The notes under the pieces are model-generated. The model ran no database searches, was not told where the DNA came from, and saw only the letters and a list, made by a program, of their open reading frames with translations. A stretch of DNA of 64,000 nucleotides from NCBI GenBank assembly GCA_022818135.1, contig JAFMSR010000007.1, positions 6,741,672 to 6,805,671 on the forward strand, given 5' to 3'. Source of the DNA: Saxidomus purpurata. Lineage: Eukaryota; Mollusca; Bivalvia; Venerida; Veneridae. The position numbers and the translations under genes are program-made. Below, in pieces: positions 10,833 to 23,190 of the stretch (the stretch's first letter is position 1; each line of letters starts with the position of its first letter).

Positions 10833-13800
10833 ATGAGGACTTATCTGCTCCTGACGCTTCTTATTTTCGTTTACGTGCAAGGTAGGTACAATATTTGTCG
10901 TAAGTTTTTATTTGGTAACGGGACAGATATATTTGAATGTATGTGTACTTTCTAACTGAATCCTTATGCAAGATAACAGGAACGACGTAGGTAGTTGGTG
11001 ACAGCACATCATCATTGAGAATAGAGAACAGATTTTGTGGAATTCTAACAAGCAAAACAGATTACATAGCTGCTGGACGGCAGAAAACAGTGTGATACAT
11101 TTGAACAAAATCCATCATCATTCATTTTGTAACTGCTTATTCTAGCAAACTGATGTCTTTGGACATGACAGGTTAAACCATGCAGACAGCACTTGCATGA
11201 AAATAATGCTCAGACTGGAAGTTTACAAACACTAACATAATTATATATGTATGCAAATCTTAAAGAGCTTTTATATCCCTTCTTAAAAAAGATTACCCGT
11301 TTTCAGCAAGCATATCTGATTTTTCGTTTGCATTGTAAATAGATTTTTATTATGTCTTCTTTGACCTTTACACCGATTTATTTTTACTTTCATTCTCTTG
11401 TAATTGCAAGCGGTATTTAGTGTATTGATATCACTGAGAGAACCAATCTGACAGTATCGCTAATCTCTCTCTGTTGATATCACTGAGACATCCAAACTGA
11501 CAGTATCGCTACTCTCTCTCTGTTGATATCACTGAGACATCCAAACTGACAGTATCGCTATGCTCTCCCTGTTAAATATCACTGAGAGATCCAAACTGAC
11601 AGTATCGTTACTCTCTCTCTGTTGATATCACTGAGAGACCCAAGCTGACATAATCGCTAATCTCTCTCTGTTGATATCACGGATATATCAAAACTGACAG
11701 TATCGTTACTCTCTCTCTGTTGATATCACTGAGAGATCCAAACTGACAGAATCGCTAATCTCTCTCTGTTGATATCACGGAGACATTTAAACTGACAGTA
11801 TCGTTAATCTCTCTCTGTTGATATCACTGAGAGATCCAAACCGACAGTATCGTTAATCTCTCTCTGTTGATATCACTGAGACATCCAAACTGACAGTATC
11901 GCTAATCTCTCTCTGTTCATATCACAGAGATATCCAAACTGACATTATCGTTAATCTCTCTCTGTTGATAACACAGAGAGAACCAAACTGACAGAAGCGT
12001 TAATCTAACTCTGTTGATATCACTGAGATATCCAAACTGACAGTATCGTTAATCTCTCTCTCTCTCTGTTGATATCATTGAGAGATCCAAACTTTCAGTA
12101 TCGCTTACCTCTCTCTGTTGATATCACTGAGACATCCAAACTGACAGTATCGCTAATCTCTCTCTGTTGAAATCACTGAGAGATCCAAACTGACAGTATC
12201 GCTAATCTCTCTCTGAAAATAGCCAACACGACCCCTTTTCTTTAAATGCCGTTGTGATCTCAGTGTAGGGCTCAGAATAGCATGATTAAAATCCTAGGAT
12301 CTCTTTGTTATTTACTAATACATGTATAGTAAAATAGATTTATACTGATAGGATAATGATAGAATCATGTTCTATACATTCAAAACAATGTTGACATATG
12401 CTTTTCTTTTGTATTCAAGTTGTTTCTTCATAAGAAATAGTTACAATAAAGCCTTTCTTATTTTTTGCAATATCATTGAAACAATACTGCTGTATATTTC
12501 TAACATGTACTTTTCGGTTATCAATGTTTTTGGCACAAATAAAGATCATTTCCGCAGGTAATACATCTTTCTGGGTAAAATTAGAGCTACTTGCAGCTGT
12601 GGTCTTGGGACTTTAACCACCGAATGAACTACATTTGACATTTTACTTTGATAAACACTTGTCATAACTGATGTATGTATCATTAGAACTTACTTCAACT
12701 GATTTTACGTCTTGTTTAGCCAACCTTCCATTTTAATTTTCACTAAAACACGTAACAGACTGATATATTGTATTAAAAAACAATTTGCATTTTTTAATAT
12801 TAAAAGATAATAGGCATGTCATATTAGGTTTTGGGGACATATTTACTATCATTTGCCTTTGTACTTGTCTCTATTTACTGATAACTTACTATGAGGAAAG
12901 TAAGTGTGATAACAGACAAACTAAATATTTAAAAATCATGATATAAAATAAAATGATATGTTTGGACACGGAAACAAGTTGTTAAAATAAACTACACTCT
13001 ACTTTCAGCACACGGAACATTCGGATGCCATTGGTATTACTACGCCGCGGGTGACATATATAATTATATGTCAGGTACGTTTTGTGAGATTTAGTACGAT
13101 GGTTGTCTGTACACTCCATACTCTGCCCGGTTAGCTCAATCGGTAGAGCACGAGACTTGTAATATCGGGGTAGCGGGTTCGATTCCCGGGGCTGACCAAC
13201 TACAATTACTAGGTCTTTCGGATGAGACTAAAACGGAGGTCCCATGTATGAGTGCTATACACCTGGCATGTATAAGAACCAGGGGTGTCTCTGGACTTGG
13301 GACGTTTTCTGTATCTATAACTATCCTCCGAAACCTTACATAACTGATCTCTTCTGGGGGCGTTGGTCATATGGGAAACCGGTACCAATGATAAAGCCCT
13401 TATAAACGATACGTACACTCCATACCTTTTACAGGTGTTATGTACAATGTTGTTGTGAACATTGCATAAATTCTTTATACTTAATTGAAAAGTAATGACA
13501 TACATTAAATATACATACAGCTAGATAGATGAACATGGATAAAAGTTTATTTATATTATCAATATACATCATTCATTGCTATGTAAAACGATCTGATAAC
13601 TTTTTAGACTTTTGCGAGAGATGCACACTATGCCAAAATGGTGCCACATGTCAATTGTTCAGTTTAACAACGCCAAGATATTATTGGTACATGTACAACT
13701 ACACTTGTATCTGTGCACCTGGTTTTACTGGAACCAACTGCGAAATAGGTAAATAAAGCTATTTTATAAGCCATAATATTATTAATTGCAATAAACAGAT

Positions 13801-16800
13801 CACTCACTAAATCACAGTAGATCACAGTAGATCACAGAAGATCACAGTAAATCACAGTAGATCACAGTAAATCACAGTAGATCACAGTAAATCGAAAACT
13901 GTTCAGCACAAACATTAACATATTAAAATGATAGCATGATGTTAAAATAAAACCACACTAAACAATCAGTTGGGGAATAATCATATTGCCAAACTGTCAA
14001 GAAATCAAAGACATATTCTATTCATACTTGCGTCAGATGCTCTGACACAGCTCTACTCTCAAACTCACGTGGGATGAGTTATCATTTTCTTACTTTCTAA
14101 ACATACAATCAATACAAACTATATTAACAGGCTTAACTTTACGTAAATCTTTATGTCAATGTTTCTGGTTTAAGATATAGATGAATGCGCAAGTTCTCCG
14201 TGCAAGAATGGTGCCACCTGTCATGATAAGGTCAACCGCTTCTCGTGTGACTGTCCTCCGAGAATTTACGGAGTTCTCTGTGACACAAGTATGTTAGATT
14301 ATTTATACATGTTTTTTTTATGATTAGCATAGCGAGTTTTTAATGATACATCTATATATTATGTCCATTTCTTTAGCTCGTTATACTTATAAAGCACCAT
14401 TGATTAAAAACCCAAATAAAATTGGTTTTAACATGAAAGTCTTTTTAACAGTTAAAATTATAGAAATGTATCTGGTAAGTATAAAAATCTGTAAACAAAT
14501 ATGTTATGCCAATACAACTCTGGCGTGATAACTAATATTTGTTCTTCCAGATATCTGTCATCCAACGCCTGCAGATGTTGTATTTGTTTTGGATTCATCC
14601 GTTAGCATGACGGAGCAGCAGTTTCAGCAGCAGTTAGAATTTGTTGCTAATTTTAGTAGTCAAGTTCCGATTGGACCACGTGACTTTCAGATAAGCGTCG
14701 TGACGTTTTCCTTCGACGCCCATGTTGAGTTTTACTTGAACCAGTACAAAGACAATACGTCAGTTATTGATGCATTGATGAATATTACATATAAACCTGG
14801 GGCAACGCGCACAGATCTAGGTCTAAAAGCGGTACAGTGTCACTTTAAACCATTTCATTAACTTGTGTAAATATTTTGAAATATGTTGCCCTCTTTATAT
14901 TCATATTAAATTTAAACATCATTTCTTATTTGATGTATGAATATCTTATTTCCAAATCGGCCAAGCAGGAGTTTTAAAGACTGATCTGTGAGGAAGGTTA
15001 AAACACTATATTGTACAAAATAGAGTTCGTCATTTAAGTTTCCATTTGTTTTTTAAGCATAACGATTAGTATCTAAAAGTTCATGAATGTAGGAGGTCTC
15101 ATTAAGAGGAACCATTGTCACAGCAGAGTTATTTCAACAACAGACGAAAAATGCTCGAACACACCCCATACACAAACTGTCACCTCTAACTATTTAAGGT
15201 AGAGACAATATTCAGTGACGGACATGGTGCAGAAAGAAGGATAAATAATACGCAAGCTGGGAGATTTGTTTACGTCCTAACAGATGGCTTGTCTGTATAC
15301 AGACAGAATACAAAGGACGCGGCAAAAGTCTTGAAAGATACCTTTGTAGATACCATAGCTGCCATAGGTGTGTGAATAATGTTAAACTTTTATAATTATA
15401 CAATACAGTGATAGGTAAAATGTGTGCAAACAATACGTCAAATGAAAAATGCGCCTACCAAAAATACAGAAAATGCGCCTACACAAAATACAACAAATCA
15501 AAGACTTGGGAGGGTAACTCTCAAGTTCACATACTAGCATACCAAAACAACATCAGACCTACAGCAATATTTTAGATAAAAATAACCCTTTACCAAAGGC
15601 AGCAAATGAAACAGAAGAAACACACATGAAATAAACTACAGTTTGCAACAATAAACTAAATAAAACTCACTATTAGCTCTCTTATTGTCAGTCTGTAGTA
15701 CCGGAACAACTAGTTTGTTAAACTGGGCTTTAAAACCGATAAATTTCTGCTTAACCTAATTCTTTTAAAATTGGACACATATTTGCAATATAATATATCT
15801 CGCTGTCAGATTAGATATTTTGTTTTTGGTATTCACGTACTATGGTCTATGAATAAGTGTTTTAACCGCTAAATTGTTATTACTTAAATGCGTGCTACAT
15901 AATCGTGTTTCAAAATTCTTGAAAAGGTTAAGATGTATTCATGCAAATCATGTGTAGAATTAGTTAAACTAGTTATTTCGATATTGCTTATCACTTTCAG
16001 GGATTGGTTATGAAGTGTCACACCAAGAACTAATGGACATAGCTTCAGATCCATCGTTTGTGTACTCTGTGAAGAACTTCAACTCCTTGTATACCGTTCT
16101 CAAACGTTTGGTGCATTTAAAGTGTGACGGTAATTCACAATTTATGCTATTTTCATTGTGAACTTGAACACCAGGCTGCATTCACTGATTGTTACGTCAC
16201 CTTGAGCACGAAGTGAGTGTTCAAGGTAAGTTGGTAAGCTATAGTGATCATTTGATGTCCGTCGTCAGTCGTCTGTTCACATTTTATAAACCTTGTGTAT
16301 TCAATAGAGGCTACAATGTAATGTTTCACTGGATCTTTATGAAACATGGTCAGAATAACCTAGGTCGAATATGAAAATGAGTTATACCGGGTCAAAGTCT
16401 AGGGCACCAGGTCAACTCATATAAAAACCCTGTGTATGCAACAGAGGCTTCATTTTGTATAGTATGTGAGAATGAGTGTCTTGATTTCATTTAGGTTGCG
16501 TTCGATTATGGGTTATGTCGTGTCAAACACTAGGTCACAAGGTTAAATCTCAGAAAAACCTGTGTTTGTAAAAGAGGCTGCGTTTTTCATTGGATCTTCG
16601 TGAAACTTTGTCAAAATTAGTGTCTTGATTAATTCTAGGTAGAGTTTGAATATGGTTCACATCGGGCCAAAACTAAATCACCAGGCCAAATACTAGAAAA
16701 ACATTGTGAATGCAATAATAATGATACTATACATACTTCAAATACAGGTCATCTGCGACACTAGGTTAACATGTGTATACAAAAAAAAAAGGCTTCATCT

Positions 16801-18869
16801 TTATTAGATCTTTAAATATCTTGGTAATAATGTTTGTCTTGCTGTAGTTTGGTCGAGTTCGAATATAGGTCATCCCGCCTGGAATCTAAGTCACCAGATC
16901 AGATCTCAGCAAATGTGGTGTTTGCAATACAAAGTGCAATTCCATTGAATCTTCATGAAACTTGGTCAAAAGAATTGCATTGATGCTAAATTACCAGATC
17001 AAATCTAAGAAAACGTTTGTGTATGCACTACATTTTGTTTTTTTCGCTTGATCTTCATAAAACTTTGTGAGGATGATTGTCTTTACCAATTCTATATTAA
17101 GTTCTTATTTATGTCATCTCAGGCCAACAACTGGGCCACTAGACTAAATCTTAATAAAACCATGTATATGGAGGAGAGACGACATTTTAAAATAGATTTA
17201 TAACTCTATAAGGAGAATTTTCTTGTATAAAGCCATAACGGTTAGAGCTTAAAGATATTTTAATTTTTTAGCATTGTCTAGTGAACCTCTACCAAGATTG
17301 TTCAAATAGTTGTCTGATGATCACTTAATTTACAAAGACTTGCATAGAAAAAATCAAAACAAATATTCTTGTCCAAAACAGCAAGGTTGTTTTTGAAGAT
17401 ACAGACAAGAAATTTTGATCATATCTACAGTCTAGCAAACATATTTTAGTACTAAACTTGGATGACCTTGACCCTGACCGTTTGCCTTAATTGTTGTTTA
17501 AAACTAAAAGGATGAAATCTGGACCGTGTGTACAGTTTTGCAAATTAAATTAAATCTTTATTTCATTGCTGACATTTTGACCTTTTGCCCTAATTCAATG
17601 GTAGATCTACTCATATGAGCGATAACGGACCCTCTTGTTTTCAGAGTAGAAGGGTAAGTATATAGTTTGCATTGTTTGTGCGTGCGTGCATTTAAGGTGT
17701 TTTGAGGTAGGTACATTAGATCTAGATCTACAAGAAGTTGTGACTATTGCGAGCGGCGGAGTCGTAGTCAATGACATTGTCAAATACGTTATGCATTTGG
17801 TGGCGCGCATTTCGTTAAGGGTAGATTTGACTAATCAAGGGTAGGTTCTGATAGTCTCCAGTAAAATGTCTGCGGTGTCTTTCGTTACATGGTCTTTGAA
17901 TGGTGATTCTTTATGTCCTGGTAGATAAAACTAACAAACAATTGTTACAGTAGATGTTATTTATGCACCAGGTTTTATCTAACAGATCTCGATTACTAAT
18001 TACTTCCAACCCTTGACTTCATCACATACCAGCCTGAGACTTTACAGAAGTAGCTAATGAAAGCCATGTTTATCAAAAGCTTCTGAGGGACGATTTTATT
18101 TGTTGTATGTTAACACCAGTGATTGTTCATTCCTAGCTTTTGATAGACAGATCTACAAACAAAGACGAAGCAATATTTACACCAAATGAAACGAAAAGCT
18201 TCTGACATTCATGTTGTACAGGATGAACATTACATATAATCTCGTTTTATTGTTTTTTGTGGCATTTCAGAGTGTGAAAACAGTGCAGTGTCTGATGTTG
18301 CCATTTTCCTGGATTCTTCATATTCAATGACAAGCAAGCAGTACGACGCAAGCAAAGACGCTATTTTTCATTTAATCGACGTCATGAAACGCTTTGGTCT
18401 CAATGAGACACGTGTGAGTGTGACATCAGTTTCTGACGTCATTAGTACTATTTTAAGTATGGGAGAAACATTCAATAAGGACAGAATAAAAACCAATATT
18501 AACGCGATAGAACAGTCAACAGTACGTTCTCAGATTACAGCAGAAGACATCTACACACACGCAAGAACGAAAGCATTAAACAGCACTGGGAATAGACAAA
18601 ATGCGAAAAAGTTTCTTCTGATTTTCACTAACGGTTATCATAGTGTTACAGACGAAAGCGAGCTGGTAAGAGAACAATCTTTATTAGAAGCAGACGGAGT
18701 GAATATCATTGCAGTTGGAAGTGGAGAAAATGTGGATCTTTCAGGGTTGTGTCGACTGGTTACAGATACCTTTAACGTTTTTACCACTGATGAAGATTTG
18801 CCATTGAACAGTTTAGATGTGCTGATATCTGAATTCGTTTATAATGAATGTGACCTGAAGGGCGAATAA
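10833..18869 (+). CDS. Gene B: complete EGF(x2)-vWA-vWA secreted protein
   Basis: Exons: 10833-10881, 13009-13074, 13608-13748, 14175-14288, 14551-14831, 15199-15367, 16001-16129, 18271-18869 (TAA 18867-18869). The total is 1548 nt, exactly 516 codons, so 515 residues with all phases consistent. Exon 1 is a signal peptide ([16 protein letters not shown]) starting at the first ATG. Exon 2 adds 22 residues rich in Tyr (HWYYY). Exon 3 (residues about 39-85) and exon 4 (about 86-123) are EGF-like modules; the second starts DIDEC-like. Exons 5-7 form vWA1 (about 124-316), with MIDAS D138-S140-S142 and LTDG. Exon 8 is vWA2 (317-515), with MIDAS D331-S333-S335 but FTNG where the fourth MIDAS acidic residue is expected. 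There is no transmembrane segment after the signal peptide, so a secreted or matrix protein is inferred. It is the paralogue of gene A, with the same boundaries in all vWA exons. Confidence 0.9.
11421..12215. repeat. 49-bp tandem minisatellite, about 16 units, gene B intron 1
   Basis: A unit of about 49 bp is repeated head to tail. Each unit contains 'gttgatatcactgagag', 'atccaaactgacagtatcg' and a CT-rich stretch (ctctctctc). Units differ by point changes and by expansion of the CT run (for example near 12055). The array sits in the first intron, between the signal-peptide exon and exon 2. Confidence 0.95.
13122..13412 (+). mobile_element. Intact tRNA-derived SINE with 13-bp target duplications
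   Basis: A 13-bp direct repeat (gtacactccatac) flanks the element exactly, at 13109-13121 and 13413-13425. The 5' end is tRNA-like (from 13125): an A box 'tagctcaatcggtagagca' and a B box 'gggttcgattcccgg'. The body carries 'ggatgagactaaaacgga' followed by 'ggtccc', a motif I associate with a conserved central domain of metazoan tRNA-derived SINEs; the named family was not checked. The perfect target duplication suggests a relatively recent insertion. It lies in gene B intron 2, in sense orientation. Confidence 0.85.
13811..13893. repeat. 10-bp tandem repeat (atcacagtag)
   Basis: About eight copies of a decamer, atcacagtag or atcacagtaa, lie head to tail immediately after the first EGF exon of gene B, within the intron. 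It is a simple tandem repeat with no coding role. Confidence 0.9.
16195..17180 (+). repeat. Dispersed repeat with degenerate ~100-bp internal units
   Basis: The repeat begins with 'tcaccttgagcacgaagtg' and a 'tgtccgtcgtcagtcgtc' segment. About eight degenerate copies follow of a unit that includes 'ttcatgaaacttggtca', 'taggtcgag', 'tcaccaggtcaaat' and 'aaaaacc.tgtgt'. The same family lies in the introns of both P450 genes (32364-32902 and 57218-57758). I know this sequence type as common in bivalve genomes. It occupies the start of the long last intron of gene B. Confidence 0.75.
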
Positions 18870-19472
18870 GTAGCTCCCTCAGCGTAAACGACATATAAAG
18901 AGAAAGACAATGACTTTGTATGAGTGAGCTGCACATACAGATCAGAAAGAAATGTCATATGAAATGCAATGACTTCATTTGCTGTAAGGACGTTCTTCAA
19001 AGTAACAGTACTACTGTGTAGATCTAGTCCAACTGTATATTAAAATGACCTTTAAAATTGCTTACTAATCATGTAAATGTATGGTGCCATGGGACTTCTT
19101 GAGCGAAATATTGAGCGATGGACAAAGATGAACCTAAAAACTTGATTGAGAGATACATTACTGAATGATAGCATAGGCTATTCTTTCATTACATTTCTAG
19201 TGAGACTACTGTGGTATAGGCCTACAATTGTAAAACGTACATGGGAATATAAATAAACGTAAAGGCATATTATATTTTAACGCAGTATTGTTGATTGGAG
19301 AAAAAAAAGTTAAAGAGTGTTCATAGTTATCATTCATTTAATATAATTAATTTCATTTATAGTTACGCATACATTTATATTGATAAATGATGTATATAAG
19401 ATTAAATTTCTGTTATATTTAATAAGAATGAAAAGTCAATTATCTTGTGATGCAGTATTCACATTTATTATA
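18870..19472. other. 3' flank of gene B
   Basis: Non-coding AT-rich sequence with an AATAAA hexamer at 19252-19257 that could serve for polyadenylation, 383 nt after the stop. The same flank follows the broken vWA exon at 48929-49550, so it was copied with the duplication. Confidence 0.5.
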
Positions 19473-20322
19473 TCTTTCATTTGCCCCGTTCCTTTGCCTT
19501 AGAGAGTTCGTTCAGTATTCTACGGTACTGCACGTTGGTAAGGAATGATACTGACGTTCACGTTGGCAGTTGGAGGGCGGTCCTAGCGATAAGCTGTACG
19601 GACTATTTTATTTGTTTGCAAACATCGTTTTAATGAGGTTTCTATGTCGAAGTTCGACAGTTTTTTACAATTAAATAAGCTACGGTCTGAAAATAAAAAA
19701 GAAACTTTTAATCATTTTCAAGTAGACGTAAAAGAGTTTCGTTTTTAAAAGATTCGAATTTTTAGGGCAAGCAATACCAGTTCTGGTTACGAAAATTGCT
19801 GGTACGTGTTCAGCCAAGTATTGATAAACAAAAGGAATGATGTTTTGCATGTAGTCATAAGAAAGAAAAAAACATTTTTAGGAACGTACATCAAGTTGAT
19901 GTATTCACTTTCAAAGTACAAACCTGCATCCGTAGGAAAAGTCTTGCGTTTTTCAAAACAAGATGGCGGACGGCAACTGAAATTTCTTACCGTACTATTG
20001 GCGTCAACGTTTCTCCTAATAAATGACGTCACGTATAAACAACATATTGAATCGAGTCTATTAATACGCAATAAAGAAATGTACATGGTGAAATAGTACG
20101 CTAGTTGTCTGAGAAATTTCAGATTCATTTTTTGTTTTTGCTAACAGAATGTCATTTTTGTTCATATTCAATATGAAAGTATATAATAAAAAAGTTGTTA
20201 CTTGTATGGCGAAATATTACTTGAAACTCGTTGATTTGGCGGGAACAACTCGCACGCGTTGTTCCCGCCAAATCAACTCGTTCCAAGTAATATTTCACCA
20301 TACAAGTTCAATAACCTATATT
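19473..20322. mobile_element. 850-bp insertion present only in copy 1, with fold-back end
   Basis: The second copy passes directly from 'gtattcacat' to the 'agtctag' region (49540-49560), whereas here about 850 bp intervene. The insert ends with a 50-bp near-perfect inverted repeat (arms 20200-20249 and 20259-20308, 8-nt loop, core 'gttgatttggcgggaacaac'). It contains a TGACGTCA octamer at 20024-20031 and an 'aagatggcgga' segment at 19960-19970, which resemble CRE and YY1 sites. No clear terminal inverted repeats or target duplication are visible, so its class is unknown. It could instead be a deletion in copy 2. Confidence 0.6.
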
Positions 20323-21199
20323 ATAGTCTAGATTACGGTTTCATTAAAAAAAAACCTAGGAGCATGAATGTGCCAGACCACATTGTAAAATAAAGTTATG
20401 ATTTATTTATGCGGTAATTATTATACCAGTAATTACGTGAGAAGTCAACAAGTAAGAAAAAGGGCACATATAGCGTTGATATATCCAAAACCAGTCCACC
20501 ATATCGACTTGCATTAGGCATAACTGTAACTAAGTTTAATATACAATGTATAGTGTAAACAGGAGGGCAAAAATGTATCATATTGCTCACCTGGCTATCA
20601 TTGGCAATAATACAATCACATCACAGGAAGGGTTAATTTTGACCTGGGGGTCAATGTGACATTCCAAATATCTAAGCCTTAGGCCTTGCATGATTTGAAC
20701 AATCTTGGTAGAGACCAACTAAACAATGCTACATGCTAAATATCTAAGCTCTATGTCATGACTATTGTTGGAGAGAAGATTTTTAAAGTTGTTCCTATTA
20801 AAGTTGTGCCGTAGCAACCAGAGTTCTACATGGAATGGAATTCTTTGAACATCTTTGATCGAGCTTCATGCAAGAAACATCCCTGCCAAGGTTCATCAAC
20901 ATTTGTCCAGTATAAAATGTGACTTGTCCTAATAGCTCACCCTGGTGTGCGAACAAGATAGTTGTGCAGAAATGATAGCAGATTGAGTTTCATTTTTGGA
21001 AAATATCGAAATCTCTGAAATGTATGTCCATTACTTCATACTTAGGTACAGCGTTGTGGTATTTACATCAGTAAATGAGACCCATTTTAATTGTCTATAT
21101 AGCCCCGATGTTGTCGATTTCATCGGCTGTTGCAAGTCGTTTTTGTAGCATGTTTATTTTGTTAATACGGTTTTTCTTATCCTAGATTGTTCAGCAGTT

Positions 21200-23190
21200 A
21201 TAAAACACAATTGTCATCTCATTCGTGAGAAGGAATAAAATGCGTATCATGAATCCTTAAATTAACCCTGTTTGTGTATTTTGTATAATTTGTATATAAA
21301 TATGGGAAGACAAAGTAAGTTGTATTTCTGATAATGACGCGTATAATTACGTCATTTCTCGGAGGCTATGTCTCATCAAAATAATGCAATTATGCTTGCA
21401 AACAAACTCTATCTATTACAATGTACTAAGTGTGTATGTAGATCCGATAACCATGTCTTGGTTACATAGCCTCGTAATTATCCTGCATGTATATGGTTTT
21501 CAGGTTCGTACCCTTAACTATCAACGCAACTTGGTAACATCGCTTCCTTGAATATGCGGCTACGGGGATACATGCATAGGTGAAGTTATCCAGGGCTGCG
21601 TTGATACAGGGGACATGGGTCTCAGTAAGTAGGGTTGTAGGGACATTAGTTTACACATTTATTCGTTTACCAAAGCATAAACAAATACATTTACATTTAT
21701 AAACAGCATTCAGGATTGAGAAGAAAGCTATACAGCTTACATGAATCTGTTTCCTGTTGTAGGGACATTGTGGGAAGAAATGTAAGACGTCTTTTGAAAC
21801 TTGAGCACATGGACCTGAAATGATAGGCATGTAGGATACTCACAGAGGAGACGTAACACGGGCCTGCTTTTTTTCAAGGAAAAATAGAGCTGATGGGATT
21901 AAGTTAATTAGATGGTAGGGACACAAAGTTAATGGGGTTGTATGGATATTGCGGGAAATGATATTACCAAGGGTGCTTTTGATACTTAGGCTGACGGACC
22001 TGAACTCATAGGCATAAAGAATACTTACAAGGCGGTGTAAATCGGGCTGCGGTGATATGTGAAGACACGGGATGAGTTCATGGGGCCGCGGGGATACACC
22101 TTGAGTTGGCGTAACACGGGGCTGCGTTAATTCAAGGGGAAATGAGACTTATCACATGAAGTTTATGAGATGGTAGGGACAAGTAGGGACAATCTTTGAA
22201 GCAGTCACACCCCGAGTTGACTTGATACTAGGGGAAATAGAACTGCAATCATAAGCTGGGATGTCATGAAACGAGTGAACATGGGTTTGACTTTACGAAG
22301 CCGCGATTACAAGGACTATACTGATAGAAAAGGGCACAATACTTAGTCCGCGAGGCTGTGATATTTTTAGAAATGATGTCATCAGTGGTGCTTCGGGCTG
22401 CATCGGAACTGGGGACACGGGACGGAGTATCTAGAGTTGCATAGATATCGACGGAAGCGATGTTTCACAGGGTTCTGTTAACACTGACCTGAATTCTTGG
22501 AAGCCCAATGAACTCAACCCGGTTTCCCCTCGTAACAACGCAGCCCGTTTAATAACGCATTATAATACATGTTTAATAGGAATTCAAAGGCATACATGAT
22601 ATGTAAGAGGCGGTGTTACCAGTGCTGCTTTGAGGGCACGGGGCTGAGGTATTCAGGCTGCAGGGATACGTCAGGATAAAGTGTAACCTGGAGCTGTTTT
22701 GACACTAGATGAGACGGGGATGGAGCCATGTAGCTGTGGGGAAATTTTAGGAACCTGTTTTATCAGGGTTACATGATTACAAGGGGACATGGGGCTTGGT
22801 CTGAAGATATTTAAGAAGCAGAAGTAGCCAGGTTGCATCGATAGTAAGGGATATGGTACGGTGTTGAGTTCATTTGGCTGCGGGGACACATAGGGAAAGT
22901 GTAGAACCAAGGAATGAAGTTTATGGAGATTCGGAGATGCTATTTAAGAAGGAATAACTAGGGCGCAGATAAATGCGCTTGAGTTTGTGAAGGCGCATGG
23001 GTTACCCTCTGCTGCGTTGAACTAGTATAAGTGGATAAGGACAGAGGGGATATTAGTACCTTGGGAAGTAGGGTTATCTGGACCAGCGATAAACTGGGGG
23101 ACTTAGTTTGCGGGACTGCGAGGAAACTAAGGTACACGGGGTTACCACGTGATTGAATTATTTGGAATCCTATGAAACTAGAGGATACGG
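21200..23190. repeat. G-rich degenerate repeat block, copy 1 only
   Basis: Recurrent short phrases such as 'ggctgcggggatac', 'gtaacacgggg', 'agggacat' and 'aaggggaaatgagac' recur irregularly on the plus strand. This suggests an old, heavily diverged tandem array. No coding sequence is evident. With the block that follows it forms a region missing from the second copy of the duplication. Confidence 0.5.

Larger units (their letters stand above)
17590..21180. repeat. Segmental duplication, left part, copy 1
   Basis: From 'ttgaccttttgccctaatt' onward this sequence is closely repeated at 47648-50515. It covers the end of gene B's last intron, the last exon and the 3' flank. The main interruption is an 850-bp insertion at 19473-20322 present only in this copy. 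Homology resumes beyond 24640 (to 50555 and onward) and continues through the P450 gene. Confidence 0.85.

Noticed and set aside
13125..13198. tRNA gene
   Set aside because: The acceptor stem does not pair, the anticodon stem has a mismatch, and the sequence is the head of a SINE bounded by target duplications.
13811..13893. Short regularly repeated decamers that could suggest a CRISPR array
   Set aside because: There are no unique spacers between the repeats, and the genome is animal.
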